From contig CAYMFU010000343.1 in assembly GCA_964389805.1 (NCBI GenBank), positions 1-32,050 of the forward strand: a stretch of DNA of 32,050 nt, read 5' to 3'. Made by a program: the position numbers and the translations under genes. Shown here one piece after another: positions 1-8,021 of the stretch. Below the pieces are notes generated by a model, which saw only the letters and a list, made by a program, of their open reading frames with translations, was not told where the DNA came from and ran no database searches. Within the stretch, counting starts at the first letter, position 1. Each line of letters begins with the position of its first letter. Source of the DNA: JAGTVG01 sp964389805. GTDB taxonomy: Bacteria > Bacteroidota > Bacteroidia > Cytophagales > Cyclobacteriaceae.

Positions 1-1164
1 AAGGGATGGTTTAATTTTTCTGACCGGGAAGTTCAACCCACTATGGTTAATGAAGATGCCGATGACACCCAAAAAGACAAGAGCCTCAGGCTGGTAACCG
101 ATTATGGTATTCAATCCGGGATCGGATATTTTGAGCTGAAAGGATCTTATTTATGGGACTATATGTTATATAATAATACCTCAGAAATAAATACCAGGCA
201 GTATATCGGACAGTTAAATTATGAAAACAGCCTGAATAACTGGGAATTTCGTTTTGGTTCGAATTTCAACCACATCGTAGCTGAAGTTGATAGTTATGAT
301 GATCAGACTACAGAGAACCGGACTGATATTTATGGTGGAGTTGTAAATAATACATTGGACAGGTGGGAGTTTAGCATGAATATCCGGCAGACATTCGTTG
401 CCGGATATGATGCCCCATTGTCTCCATCAGTGGGAATCAGGTTTTCATTAATTGATAAACAAAGGTCTGTGTTGTTTTTAAAGGGTCAGGCCGCCATAAA
501 TTACAGGGTTCCTACACTTAATGACCGGTACTGGGTACCCGGAGGCAGGATTGACCTGGAACCTGAGAAAAGCAGAAACCTGGATGCCTCCATGGGATAT
601 GAATATAAAGGACAGATTCAGTTTGAAACAGCGTTATCCACTTATTATTATAATGTGGATAACTGGATTATGTGGGTACCTGGCCCTTCATACTGGATAC
701 CCGAAAATGTCAGAAAAGTGGATGCATATGGGTTTGATATTTCATCCAGTATGGATATCCAAACTGGATTATTTTTATCGCAGGTGAGTCTGAACTATGG
801 ATATTCAAAGTCTGTAGTGAAGGAATCCATCAGCGAGGGAGATGTAGGTATAAATAATCAACTCCCATATACGCCAATTCATGTAGGTGGAGTGGAATAC
901 CGGGGTATGATCAAAAACTGGTACGGTAGTTTATCGATGAATTACACAGGGTTGAGGTATGTGACAGCAGATAATGAATCAGATCTGCCTTCCTATTTCC
1001 TTTTGAATTTCAGGGCCGGGAAAAATATAAAGATAAAAAACCAGGCATTGAATATCGATTTCAGGATAAATAACCTGTTGAATACTTCATATCAGAATAT
1101 GAAATTCAGGGCTATGCCTGGAAGAAATTATATGATTGGAATAAATTTTATGTTTAATAAATAA
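1..1164 (+). CDS. btuB: TonB-dependent receptor, C-terminal part (BtuB-like), 5' truncated by window edge
   Basis: The reading frame is already open at base 1, so this is the C-terminal 387 residues of a longer protein; the ATG at 43 is internal. The sequence consists of alternating aromatic/polar beta-strands of an outer-membrane barrel and ends in a short strand finishing Phe-Asn-Lys. The late-barrel motif with PTLNDRYW, then LEPEKS, then a NWIMWVPG / PENVRKVDAYG segment is typical of Bacteroidota BtuB receptors as I know them. The gene directly after it is a BtuG-like propeller, the known surface partner of BtuB, which supports cobalamin import across the outer membrane powered by TonB. 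Any upstream cobalamin riboswitch would lie outside the window. The TonB-receptor call is sure; the B12 substrate is inferred from motif memory and neighbour. Confidence 0.85.
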   Translation, partial: KGWFNFSDREVQPTMVNEDADDTQKDKSLRLVTDYGIQSGIGYFELKGSYLWDYMLYNNTSEINTRQYIGQLNYENSLNNWEFRFGSNFNHIVAEVDSYDDQTTENRTDIYGGVVNNTLDRWEFSMNIRQTFVAGYDAPLSPSVGIRFSLIDKQRSVLFLKGQAAINYRVPTLNDRYWVPGGRIDLEPEKSRNLDASMGYEYKGQIQFETALSTYYYNVDNWIMWVPGPSYWIPENVRKVDAYGFDISSSMDIQTGLFLSQVSLNYGYSKSVVKESISEGDVGINNQLPYTPIHVGGVEYRGMIKNWYGSLSMNYTGLRYVTADNESDLPSYFLLNFRAGKNIKIKNQALNIDFRINNLLNTSYQNMKFRAMPGRNYMIGINFMFNK

Positions 1165-1177
1165 TATTGATCAAGTA

Positions 1178-2257
1178 ATGAGGAAATTTTTTTATAGTGT
1201 TTTGATGATGGTTCTTGGTTTAGCTCTGTTTTTCCGATGCGGTAATGATCCGGAACCTGTGGAGGAGTCATTTTTTATGAATGGCGTTTTTATAGTGAAT
1301 GAGGGCAATTTTACGGATAGCGATGGATCACTCAGTTATTATGATTTTGACAGTTCCAGGGTGGGGAACAATGTGTTTGAAACAATAAATGAAAGACCCC
1401 TTGCCGCCATTTTTCAATCTTTTGCCTTCCATAATATGAAAGGTTATATCATTGATAGCAATGGACGTATCGAGATTGTGAATGAAAGCGATATGACTTC
1501 AGTGGGGACCATCAATAGTGGCCTGGCTCTACCAAGGTATTTCGCTGGATTTTCCAATTATGGATATGTGTCAGATTGGGGTCCATACGATGACAACTGG
1601 GCCAATCCGGATTCAAAGATCATCGTTTTGGACCTTGAAACCATGCAGATAACTAAAACGCTCGAAACCCCTTCAAGGCCTGAAGCTATTATGGCAATTG
1701 ATGGACTGATCTATGTGGCTAATAGTGCGACCAATCTGATTACCATTTATGATCCTGTAAGCAACACTCTGCAAGATTCGATAGAAGTGAATAATGGGCC
1801 AACTCAATTTGTACTGGACAAGAACCTGGATCTCTGGGTAGTTTCCACTGGCGCGTATATAAGTGGTGGGGCCTTGCAGCAGATCGATCTGGTTAGCGGA
1901 AAAATAATCAAAACAGTAGATATCAGCAGTATATTTCCAAATGGCAGGCTGGCAATAAACGGGGGAGGAGATTTGCTATTCTTCATGGGTGAAGAATGGG
2001 CAATGGATTATTCATTTACTGAGAATAAAATTTGCAAAGCCAGTATTGATCAGCCTGAAAGTTATTCTGAGATCATATCCGAAAGAAACTTATACGGATT
2101 AGGAGTAGATCCTGTACATGATGAAGTATATATAACCGATGCTGTGTATTTTCAGGGGAATGGGAAAGTGTATACCTATGATTTTTCAGGGAACAAATTG
2201 GATGAATTTGAGGTGGGCAGGGGGCCAAGGGATTTTGTTTTTATAAATAAAAAGTAA
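1178..2257 (+). CDS. btuG: BtuG-like YncE/DUF5074-type beta-propeller surface protein
   Basis: This 359-residue secreted protein starts 13 bp after the BtuB-like receptor and is almost certainly in the same transcript. Residues 1-20 form a hydrophobic export signal ending at Cys21, followed by an acidic stretch as in Bacteroidota surface lipoproteins. The mature part opens with GVFIVNEGNF and SLSYYDF, the hallmark first blade of BtuG-like propellers, and continues with repeated blade patterns such as GYIIDSNGRIEIV, YGYVSDWG and GLIYVANSATNLITIYD. Known BtuG proteins cap BtuB and bind vitamin B12 very tightly at the cell surface, so the same role is inferred. Odd point: the residue before Cys21 is Arg, unlike the usual small residue of a lipobox, so lipidation is not certain. 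It could be a generic YncE-like propeller. Confidence 0.8.
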   Translation: MRKFFYSVLMMVLGLALFFRCGNDPEPVEESFFMNGVFIVNEGNFTDSDGSLSYYDFDSSRVGNNVFETINERPLAAIFQSFAFHNMKGYIIDSNGRIEIVNESDMTSVGTINSGLALPRYFAGFSNYGYVSDWGPYDDNWANPDSKIIVLDLETMQITKTLETPSRPEAIMAIDGLIYVANSATNLITIYDPVSNTLQDSIEVNNGPTQFVLDKNLDLWVVSTGAYISGGALQQIDLVSGKIIKTVDISSIFPNGRLAINGGGDLLFFMGEEWAMDYSFTENKICKASIDQPESYSEIISERNLYGLGVDPVHDEVYITDAVYFQGNGKVYTYDFSGNKLDEFEVGRGPRDFVFINKK

Positions 2258-2338
2258 TGAGTGCATTAAAAATTTAATTACATTTAAACCAGCATTATAC
2301 ATTTTTATTTATAGCCCTCATTTTTTAATTAGTTACTG

Positions 2339-4012
2339 ATGAAAAAGATTATATTCAATGTTATTGTCCTTCTGTTTGGCATTGTTTTATATATAACCTC
2401 ATGCGCTCCTCCCTCCAACTGGGACCTGGCAAACAAGAACAAGGATCTTCTGAGGGTTTCCACCATTTTCACCGCCCACGATGTGCGGGATAAACTTTCG
2501 TATAAGGAAGGCCTGGATAGTGCTATTCAGTGGTGTAAGGATGCAGGTGTAACCCGTGTCTTTATTGAGACTTTCAGGGGCTACACTGCTGAACGGGAAA
2601 CCCTGATGCATGCGAAGGAGAAATTTGAGCTTGCAGGTATTGAAGCATCAGGATGTGTCACCACAGTGAATTTCGGTAAACCATCCACAGGAGGTTCCAT
2701 AGTTTCCTGTTATACCAGTGAGGAAACGCGTAAAGAGCTTATCCGGATATTTGAATATACAGCTTCCATGTTCGATTTGATTATGATCGACGATTTTTTG
2801 TTTACGCATTGCGAATGTGAAGAATGCCTGGAAGCTTGCGGTGACAAGAGCATGAGTCAGTACCGCTGTGATCTTATGAATATGATCAGCAAAGAGTACA
2901 TCCTGAAACCTGCCAGGGGAGTAAATCCCAATGTGGGGATAATCAATAAGTTCCCGTTGTGGTATGACGACTTTTACCGCAGGGGCTATGAGGTCCTTGG
3001 AGAGACAGAATCTTATGATTACATCTGGGTAGGTACCGAAACGCGTGATAATGATTTCTTTAATAACACGGAAGGATTGAATGATCCGCAATATGGAGCC
3101 TATTTCATTATGCGTTGGCTGACGGATATAGGTGGAGATAAAACAGGAGGAGGATGGTTTGATGCCCTGGGCACGACACCAAAGACCTACCTGGAGCAAG
3201 CGCGTCAAACCGTACTTGCCGACGCCAAGGAAATGATGCTTTTTTCATATGGGGGATTGAACCGGGAAACCAATGAATATGTAAACAGGAAAGGTACCGG
3301 AATTGCGAATATCGAAGCCTTGAAAGCAGAGTTGCCAGGTCTTTTTGAATTGGCAAAGCTGGTCGATGATAAGCCGATCAAAGGGATTCTCGCCGTGAAA
3401 CCGGCGAATAGCGAGCCACATAGTCAGTATGATACAACAAAAACTTTCAGAGGCAGTGATGCCGATGCCTATATATACAACTTTGTTGGCATGCTGGGCC
3501 TGCCGCTGGTTCCAAAAGAGAAGATCGATATGAGTGCCAAAGCAGCCTTTTTCCCTATTCAGATATTAAAGGATCCGGATTGGCTGGTTAAGCTAAATGA
3601 GTTCCAGGCTGATAAGAAGCCCGTTTTGATTACCGATGGATTGGCAGATTATATTGAGAATGTTGATCAATATGATAACCTTCATCTGTTGAATGTTAAT
3701 GTGGATCCGATCAATGTCCTTCGAATGGGCAGGGAGGAACTGAATCTAATCAGAAATAAAATGCTAGCGCCTTTTGGTGTGAAATTCGATGCGCCCAGCA
3801 TGGTTTCGTTGTATCTGATGGGTGATGACCTGATCGTTATTGAGAACTTCAGGGATGAGCCGGTTTCAGTAAGTTTGGAAACAGAGTTCCCTATGGCAGC
3901 AGATGTAAAACTGATACTTCCAGCATCTGAAAAAGTACTTGGCGAGTTTACTGATCAAAAGCTAGAATTTGCCGAAATACCACCCCGAACCTTGGTTGCA
4001 ATACAATATTGA
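2339..4012 (+). CDS. TIM-barrel glycosidase-like lipoprotein, family not recognised
   Basis: A 557-residue lipoprotein: hydrophobic residues 5-20 run into ITSC with Cys22 as the lipidated residue. The N-terminal region (about 40-330) has the rhythm of a glycoside-hydrolase TIM barrel, including a strand GVTRVFIETF, a later strand ending in Asp-Asp (MIDDFLF) and YIWVGTETRD. Directly after the Asp pair is a cysteine cluster, C158-x-C160-x2-C163-x3-C167, suggesting a metal site or disulfides. Residues about 345-460 resemble an alpha/beta domain (ILAVKPANSE, PVLITDGLADY), and the last 75 residues look like a beta-sandwich. This three-part layout resembles GH42-type enzymes, but I see no family signature and assign no substrate. 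It lies 81 bp after the btuG-like gene; co-transcription is possible but not shown. Confidence 0.6.
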   Translation: MKKIIFNVIVLLFGIVLYITSCAPPSNWDLANKNKDLLRVSTIFTAHDVRDKLSYKEGLDSAIQWCKDAGVTRVFIETFRGYTAERETLMHAKEKFELAGIEASGCVTTVNFGKPSTGGSIVSCYTSEETRKELIRIFEYTASMFDLIMIDDFLFTHCECEECLEACGDKSMSQYRCDLMNMISKEYILKPARGVNPNVGIINKFPLWYDDFYRRGYEVLGETESYDYIWVGTETRDNDFFNNTEGLNDPQYGAYFIMRWLTDIGGDKTGGGWFDALGTTPKTYLEQARQTVLADAKEMMLFSYGGLNRETNEYVNRKGTGIANIEALKAELPGLFELAKLVDDKPIKGILAVKPANSEPHSQYDTTKTFRGSDADAYIYNFVGMLGLPLVPKEKIDMSAKAAFFPIQILKDPDWLVKLNEFQADKKPVLITDGLADYIENVDQYDNLHLLNVNVDPINVLRMGREELNLIRNKMLAPFGVKFDAPSMVSLYLMGDDLIVIENFRDEPVSVSLETEFPMAADVKLILPASEKVLGEFTDQKLEFAEIPPRTLVAIQY

Positions 4013-4404
4013 GGACAGAAAGAATAGTTTGAGGGTTGTTTTTTCCAGGTTCAGATCGGACACAGGTTTATATCAATAAGTATGAATATAGTTAGTCCAT
4101 TACAGCTGGCATATTGTATTTGCCGATTATCAGGTTCTTTATCATCCAATTTCCACGAGATTCCTGCAATGGAGGCTGACGAATCCTGCAACCTGGATAT
4201 AGGTTCTACACTTCAATCAAGAATCAGCAGGACATATTACTAAATCCCGACCATTTGCGGAAGATAGGCCAATGGCTAGATAGACTTTAGACAGTTCAGA
4301 ATTTTGTGTCCTGAAGTTGACATTGCACAACTTATAACATGCATTTGAATATAACATTATCTTATTTTTTTAATATATTTCAGGATTGACCAAAACTTAA
4401 ATGT
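4013..4404. other. Gene-free spacer with a possible promoter at its right end
   Basis: No convincing open frame is seen in these 392 bases. The only signal noticed is a weak Bacteroidota-type promoter at about 4317-4347 serving the downstream VOC gene. The stretch is mixed in composition and could hold decayed sequence. Confidence 0.5.
4317..4347 (+). promoter_or_regulatory. Possible Bacteroidota-type promoter for the VOC gene
   Basis: TTG at 4317-4319 is followed after 20 bases by TGCATTTG (4340-4347), one base off the TAnnTTTG box. The start codon lies 57 bases downstream. Only a pattern match. Confidence 0.35.
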
Positions 4405-4782
4405 ATGGAATCTTTAAAGAACTCACTGAACTGGTTTGAGATTCCCGTGGAAGATTTTGAACGGGCGCAGAAATTTTACAGCACAATTTATGAATATGAA
4501 ATGCCTTCCATGGCTATGGGAAAGACTACCCTGGGTTTTTTCCTGGTTGAGCAGGGAGGGATTGGAGGTGCCATTGCCTTTGGCTCGGGTTATGAAGTAT
4601 CTGAAGTCGGTGCATTGATTTATTTGAATGGTGGGGAGAACCTGCAAGTCGTATTGGATAGGGTGGAAGGAGCTGGTGGACAGGTTCTCACTCCGAAAAC
4701 ACTTATTACCAATGAATTAGGATTCTTTGCAACGTTTAAAGATTCAGAAGGGAACAGGGTGGCATTACATTCTATGAGTTAA
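4405..4782 (+). CDS. VOC-superfamily (glyoxalase/bleomycin-resistance fold) protein
   Basis: A 125-residue soluble protein with two beta-alpha-beta-beta-beta halves of the vicinal-oxygen-chelate fold. The first half opens with LNWFEIPVEDFERAQKFY, the second has VGALIYLNGGENLQVVLDRVEGAGG and the closing GFFATFKDSEGNRVALHS. The length is typical for a single-domain VOC protein, which works as a dimer. The first-strand metal ligand position holds Asn, as in many VOC proteins of unknown substrate, so neither glyoxalase activity nor antibiotic binding can be assigned. It appears monocistronic, ending before the strong bidirectional terminator at 4830-4866. Confidence 0.85.
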   Translation: MESLKNSLNWFEIPVEDFERAQKFYSTIYEYEMPSMAMGKTTLGFFLVEQGGIGGAIAFGSGYEVSEVGALIYLNGGENLQVVLDRVEGAGGQVLTPKTLITNELGFFATFKDSEGNRVALHSMS

Positions 4783-4829
4783 GCTCTGTGTAGTCTCAGT
4801 CATGTTTCATGCGTGATTGTTCATATAAA

Positions 4830-4866
4830 AAAAATGCCTTTAGGATATCCCTAAAGGCATTTTTTC
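4830..4866. terminator. Bidirectional intrinsic terminator between convergent genes
   Basis: A perfect 11-bp stem, ATGCCTTTAGG (4834-4844) with CCTAAAGGCAT (4850-4860), five-base loop, is flanked by an A-run on the left and a T-run on the right. It sits between the VOC gene stop and the stop of the minus-strand FISUMP gene, so it can end both transcripts. Confidence 0.9.
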
Positions 4867-4877
4867 GTTTAGAGACA

Positions 4878-6806
4878 TCAATCCTGGACACACCGAACAG
4901 ATCCACCGGGAGTAGGATCCCCAGTTGTAAAATAAGAGAACCATTCGGATCCAACCTGTGGAGTGGCGCTAATCAAGTATCGGTAATTAACCCAGTTCCC
5001 TTCCTTTGTAGAGGACCAGAAATATCCTGAACTTTGGAGTTGTTGGAAATTTTTTCCGATCTGACCCCTTAGTCCACCAGGCAGACCAGTAAATCCGGAA
5101 ATATTGGTTGCTCCTTCGTTTGAAGGCAGCCAGTGGATGGTACCTGTTTCCTTCATTTTACCACCCTGATTAGTACCTCTCATGCCGGCTGCAATGTTTG
5201 CCTGAATACTCATCCCAAGATGAACCTCCAGGAATGACCATTCATAATCAGTTGGCAAATGCCATCCAGTCGGACAGGCAGTTAGCGCTGTTTCATAATT
5301 GTATAAGACACCATAGGCAGTATAATTTGATGTGGCTGTAGCGGTGGGTACATCTGTACCCTCATAATCATAAACCCAATAACCACATTCTGCATCTGAT
5401 CCACAGACTTCTGGTAACCAGGCGAGATTTTCAGCCATCCAGGTCTGTCCACTGATAGTTATCGTATTATACGTAGTGTTATCACGGGAATCCATAAAGC
5501 TACCGGTGGTAACTGTGAATGTTCCTGTGGTAAAGGACTTTTCTTCTCCATATACTGCCGTGCCTAATGAGTTTAGCGCCCATGCGCGGACATAATAGGT
5601 AGTTTCCGATTCAAGGCCTGTAATCACCGTATCAAAAGGACTGACATAAGAGGCCTCGAAGGAAAATCCTTCATTCGTGAAATAATCTGGGTTTTGGTAA
5701 GAGGCCCAAACCAAGCCAAATGAAGTATAGGGGTCGCCCCCATCATCGGTCAATACGCCTCCACCACGTGCAATATGTGCTTCGATACCATATATGTCAT
5801 CGGTGGTCACAGCAGGCACTTCAGCCAGGGTCTTGAAAAATATAGCATCTCCATAAGCCGTTCCTGCTCCATTGGTGGCATAAGGTCGTACCCAATAGTC
5901 TGTAAACTTGGTCAATGAAGTCATCGTGCTGTTAAAAGTACCCGTTCCGGTACCTTCAGTAGTGAAACCTTCAGCATCGTCCAGTGTTACCTGATAGTTC
6001 GTGGTACTCCAGACCAAGCCACGGGCTGTGACGGCATCTCCACCATCATTCGTAACTTCAGCAGAACAGATGGCCGTGTTATTGGTAATATCAGAAACTA
6101 TACCGGTTACAATAGATGCTAATGCTTTAGTAATAAAGCTCTTTTCTTCACCATAGGCCGTGCCCTGGTTATTTGTGGCGTAAGCTTTTACGAAATATTC
6201 GGTATTGGCTGATAGCCCCGTCATATTGCTTGTAAAGACACCAGTACCCGTACCATCATCTGTCATACCATCATTTGTTGTAATTGTTGGGCCGGAGGTG
6301 GTACTCCACACTATGCCACGAGCTGTTACATCATTGCCACCATCATCGGTAACATTTCCACCTCCAATGGCACTTACTGCTGTTATATCAGTAATATCTG
6401 CTGTTGTCACCGTCGGTGGATCACTTTCTGTAATATTCACGGAAATCTGATCCGAGGCAGCAAGAGCTTCGTTATCTGTAGCTACCGCTTTTACAGTATG
6501 TGAACCAACTTCAGCTTCATCTGTGCTGACACTTAAAGTATAAGGTGGTGAATTGAAAGAATCTTCCTCCACATCGTCAATAAAGATCGTGACATTGCTG
6601 ACAGATCCATCCGGGTCAGTTGCAGTAACTGTGATCTGTAGTGTTTCGCCCTTTTCTATTGCAGCATTATTGCTTGGATTCGTAATGCTTACTGTTGGTG
6701 GTTTATTTGGCTCCGGCACCGGCTTATCTTCTCCACAATTAGCAAGAAGGAAAACCATAGCTGCTATCCCAAATAGTAGAATAATAGTTAATATATCTCT
6801 TTTCAT
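4878..6806 (-). CDS. FISUMP-domain surface lipoprotein with Ig-like and three FN3-like repeats
   Basis: A 642-residue lipoprotein with a signal ending in LLANC (Cys24) followed by the acidic GEDKPVPE. Residues about 35-130 form an Ig-like domain (PPTVSITNPSNNAAIEKGE, ATDPDGSVSNV). Three roughly 97-residue repeats follow, each with the pattern V/L-T-D/N-DGG-x2-x-TARGxVWSTT, then GTGTF and a YxVRAYATNxxGTAYGEEKSFxT ending. From about 434 to the end is a FISUMP domain (Fibrobacter succinogenes major paralogous domain): GQTWMAENL, YGVLYNYETAL, CPTGWHLPTDYEW, then FWSST and SVRCVQD. Such proteins are surface-exposed in Bacteroidota, but their role is unknown; adhesion or carbohydrate contact is only a guess. 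The protein appears monocistronic. Confidence 0.9.
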   Translation of the reverse strand: MKRDILTIILLFGIAAMVFLLANCGEDKPVPEPNKPPTVSITNPSNNAAIEKGETLQITVTATDPDGSVSNVTIFIDDVEEDSFNSPPYTLSVSTDEAEVGSHTVKAVATDNEALAASDQISVNITESDPPTVTTADITDITAVSAIGGGNVTDDGGNDVTARGIVWSTTSGPTITTNDGMTDDGTGTGVFTSNMTGLSANTEYFVKAYATNNQGTAYGEEKSFITKALASIVTGIVSDITNNTAICSAEVTNDGGDAVTARGLVWSTTNYQVTLDDAEGFTTEGTGTGTFNSTMTSLTKFTDYWVRPYATNGAGTAYGDAIFFKTLAEVPAVTTDDIYGIEAHIARGGGVLTDDGGDPYTSFGLVWASYQNPDYFTNEGFSFEASYVSPFDTVITGLESETTYYVRAWALNSLGTAVYGEEKSFTTGTFTVTTGSFMDSRDNTTYNTITISGQTWMAENLAWLPEVCGSDAECGYWVYDYEGTDVPTATATSNYTAYGVLYNYETALTACPTGWHLPTDYEWSFLEVHLGMSIQANIAAGMRGTNQGGKMKETGTIHWLPSNEGATNISGFTGLPGGLRGQIGKNFQQLQSSGYFWSSTKEGNWVNYRYLISATPQVGSEWFSYFTTGDPTPGGSVRCVQD

Positions 6807-7236
6807 AATTATTGGTTTTAAACGTAAGAATTGGATTTCAAGTCATGATTAAGCCAGGTCTAGGGCCCCCGGTTGTTTACCAGGAAGTATAGATTAGGAA
6901 AATATTTGAAATTTGTGCGTTTCCTGATTACCGTGTCCTGGATTAGGACAACAATTCTGTTGCAGTATATGAAAGAATACTTTAAAAACATGGGGGCGAA
7001 AAAGTAAAAATTCAAAAAATTCAATTATTCCGTCTCACCATATAAAAAATGGTTTATCGGTAATTCCCCAATCAGTAAAATAAGGTAGGAAATTTCAATT
7101 TTAAATGCAAGTTTCCTTTAGAAATATTGTTGACGAATGTTTGCAGAATACAGGTATTTCACTTATTAAAAAGTGAAATATAAAAAATTCGGAATAAATT
7201 ATATGTCGAAATTCCGAAGATCAGTGGATTGTGCTC
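6807..7236. other. Gene-free spacer with two hairpins
   Basis: No open frame is supported in these 430 bases. The right side holds the comB terminator (7182-7218) and, next to it, a perfect 10-bp inverted repeat TATTTCACTT / AAGTGAAATA (7155-7164 and 7171-7180, six-base loop) without a clear T-run. The left side should hold the promoter of the FISUMP lipoprotein gene, but no match to the expected consensus stood out. Confidence 0.6.
7182..7218 (-). terminator. Intrinsic terminator of the comB-like gene
   Basis: TTCGGAAT (7188-7195) pairs perfectly with ATTCCGAA (7211-7218) across a 15-base loop. On the minus strand the stem is followed by six T (7182-7187). It lies about 20 bases past the comB-like stop codon. 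Confidence 0.75.
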
Positions 7237-7971
7237 TTATTTCCCCTTGTTTAGGAGGAAGTCTTCATGCAATAAGGGTATGACCCGGTTAGAATCCAGA
7301 GTAGTTGTATAGAGAAAATCTTCATCAGATACCAGGTGTTTCAACCGGTTCCTGTGAGAGGATTTGGAAAGATATCCTGCAAGGTCTTTCCTGGCATGCG
7401 ACCAAAGATCCAATGCTGCTTTTACGGAATCACATTCAGTGTAAAAATGCCCGGTATCTAATAACTTTTCAGAAAGTGCGCCAGCAAAGAGGGAATCCTC
7501 GAGGTTAAACAGATTTTTCCAGGCTGCGCATAAGATAACTGTGTTTTTATCCTGTTCAGTTATCCAATCAGCAATAGCTGACAGATTAGTAAATGATCCG
7601 ATTACAATTTCTTCCGCATCGGATGCCAGGTTGATTGCTTTTGTGCCGTTAGTTGTTGAGTAAGCAATAGTATTTCCTTTAAATGAGTCTCTCAGGAAAT
7701 CAGAAGGTGAATTGCCAACATCCGCGAAATCAAGGATCTTGCCATTCCGTTCGCAGGCTACGATATAACCATTATCCTTATACTTCCTGGCTTTCTCCAC
7801 ACCTCCCACTGGAATGATCTTCTCTACACCATGATCAAAAGCTGCACAGATGGAAGTAGTAGCTCGTAGAATGTCTGTAATTACAACATTGAAACTGCCA
7901 CTGGTAAGTTTGTGTTCATACAGTTTTGGTGAAAAGCATACTTCAATTGATCTATTGGCATTGGTTTTCAT
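7237..7971 (-). CDS. comB: ComB-family 2-phosphosulfolactate phosphatase-like protein
   Basis: A 244-residue soluble protein matching the ComB family over its whole length: VVITDILRATTSICAAFDHG, then VACERNGKILDFADVGNSP, then IAYSTTNGTKA, and ILCAAWKNLFNLEDSLFAGAL with the D-x-L-x-AG pattern near the C-terminal third. ComB is known as a Mg-dependent phosphatase that turns 2-phosphosulfolactate into sulfolactate in coenzyme M synthesis. Bacteroidota do not make coenzyme M as far as I know, so the physiological substrate here is open. The gene starts 50 bp after the TonB receptor stop on the same strand and is followed by a terminator, so the two may form an operon. Confidence 0.85.
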   Translation of the reverse strand: MKTNANRSIEVCFSPKLYEHKLTSGSFNVVITDILRATTSICAAFDHGVEKIIPVGGVEKARKYKDNGYIVACERNGKILDFADVGNSPSDFLRDSFKGNTIAYSTTNGTKAINLASDAEEIVIGSFTNLSAIADWITEQDKNTVILCAAWKNLFNLEDSLFAGALSEKLLDTGHFYTECDSVKAALDLWSHARKDLAGYLSKSSHRNRLKHLVSDEDFLYTTTLDSNRVIPLLHEDFLLNKGK

Positions 7972-8021
7972 GGTTGCTTCTTTATTAGATAGTAAAAATA
8001 GTGCATAGCATGGTTTTTTTA

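Noticed and set aside
2648..3208. 186-codon minus-strand frame inside the glycosidase-like gene
   Set aside because: It overlaps a clearly coding lipoprotein gene and its translation shows no domain or signal.
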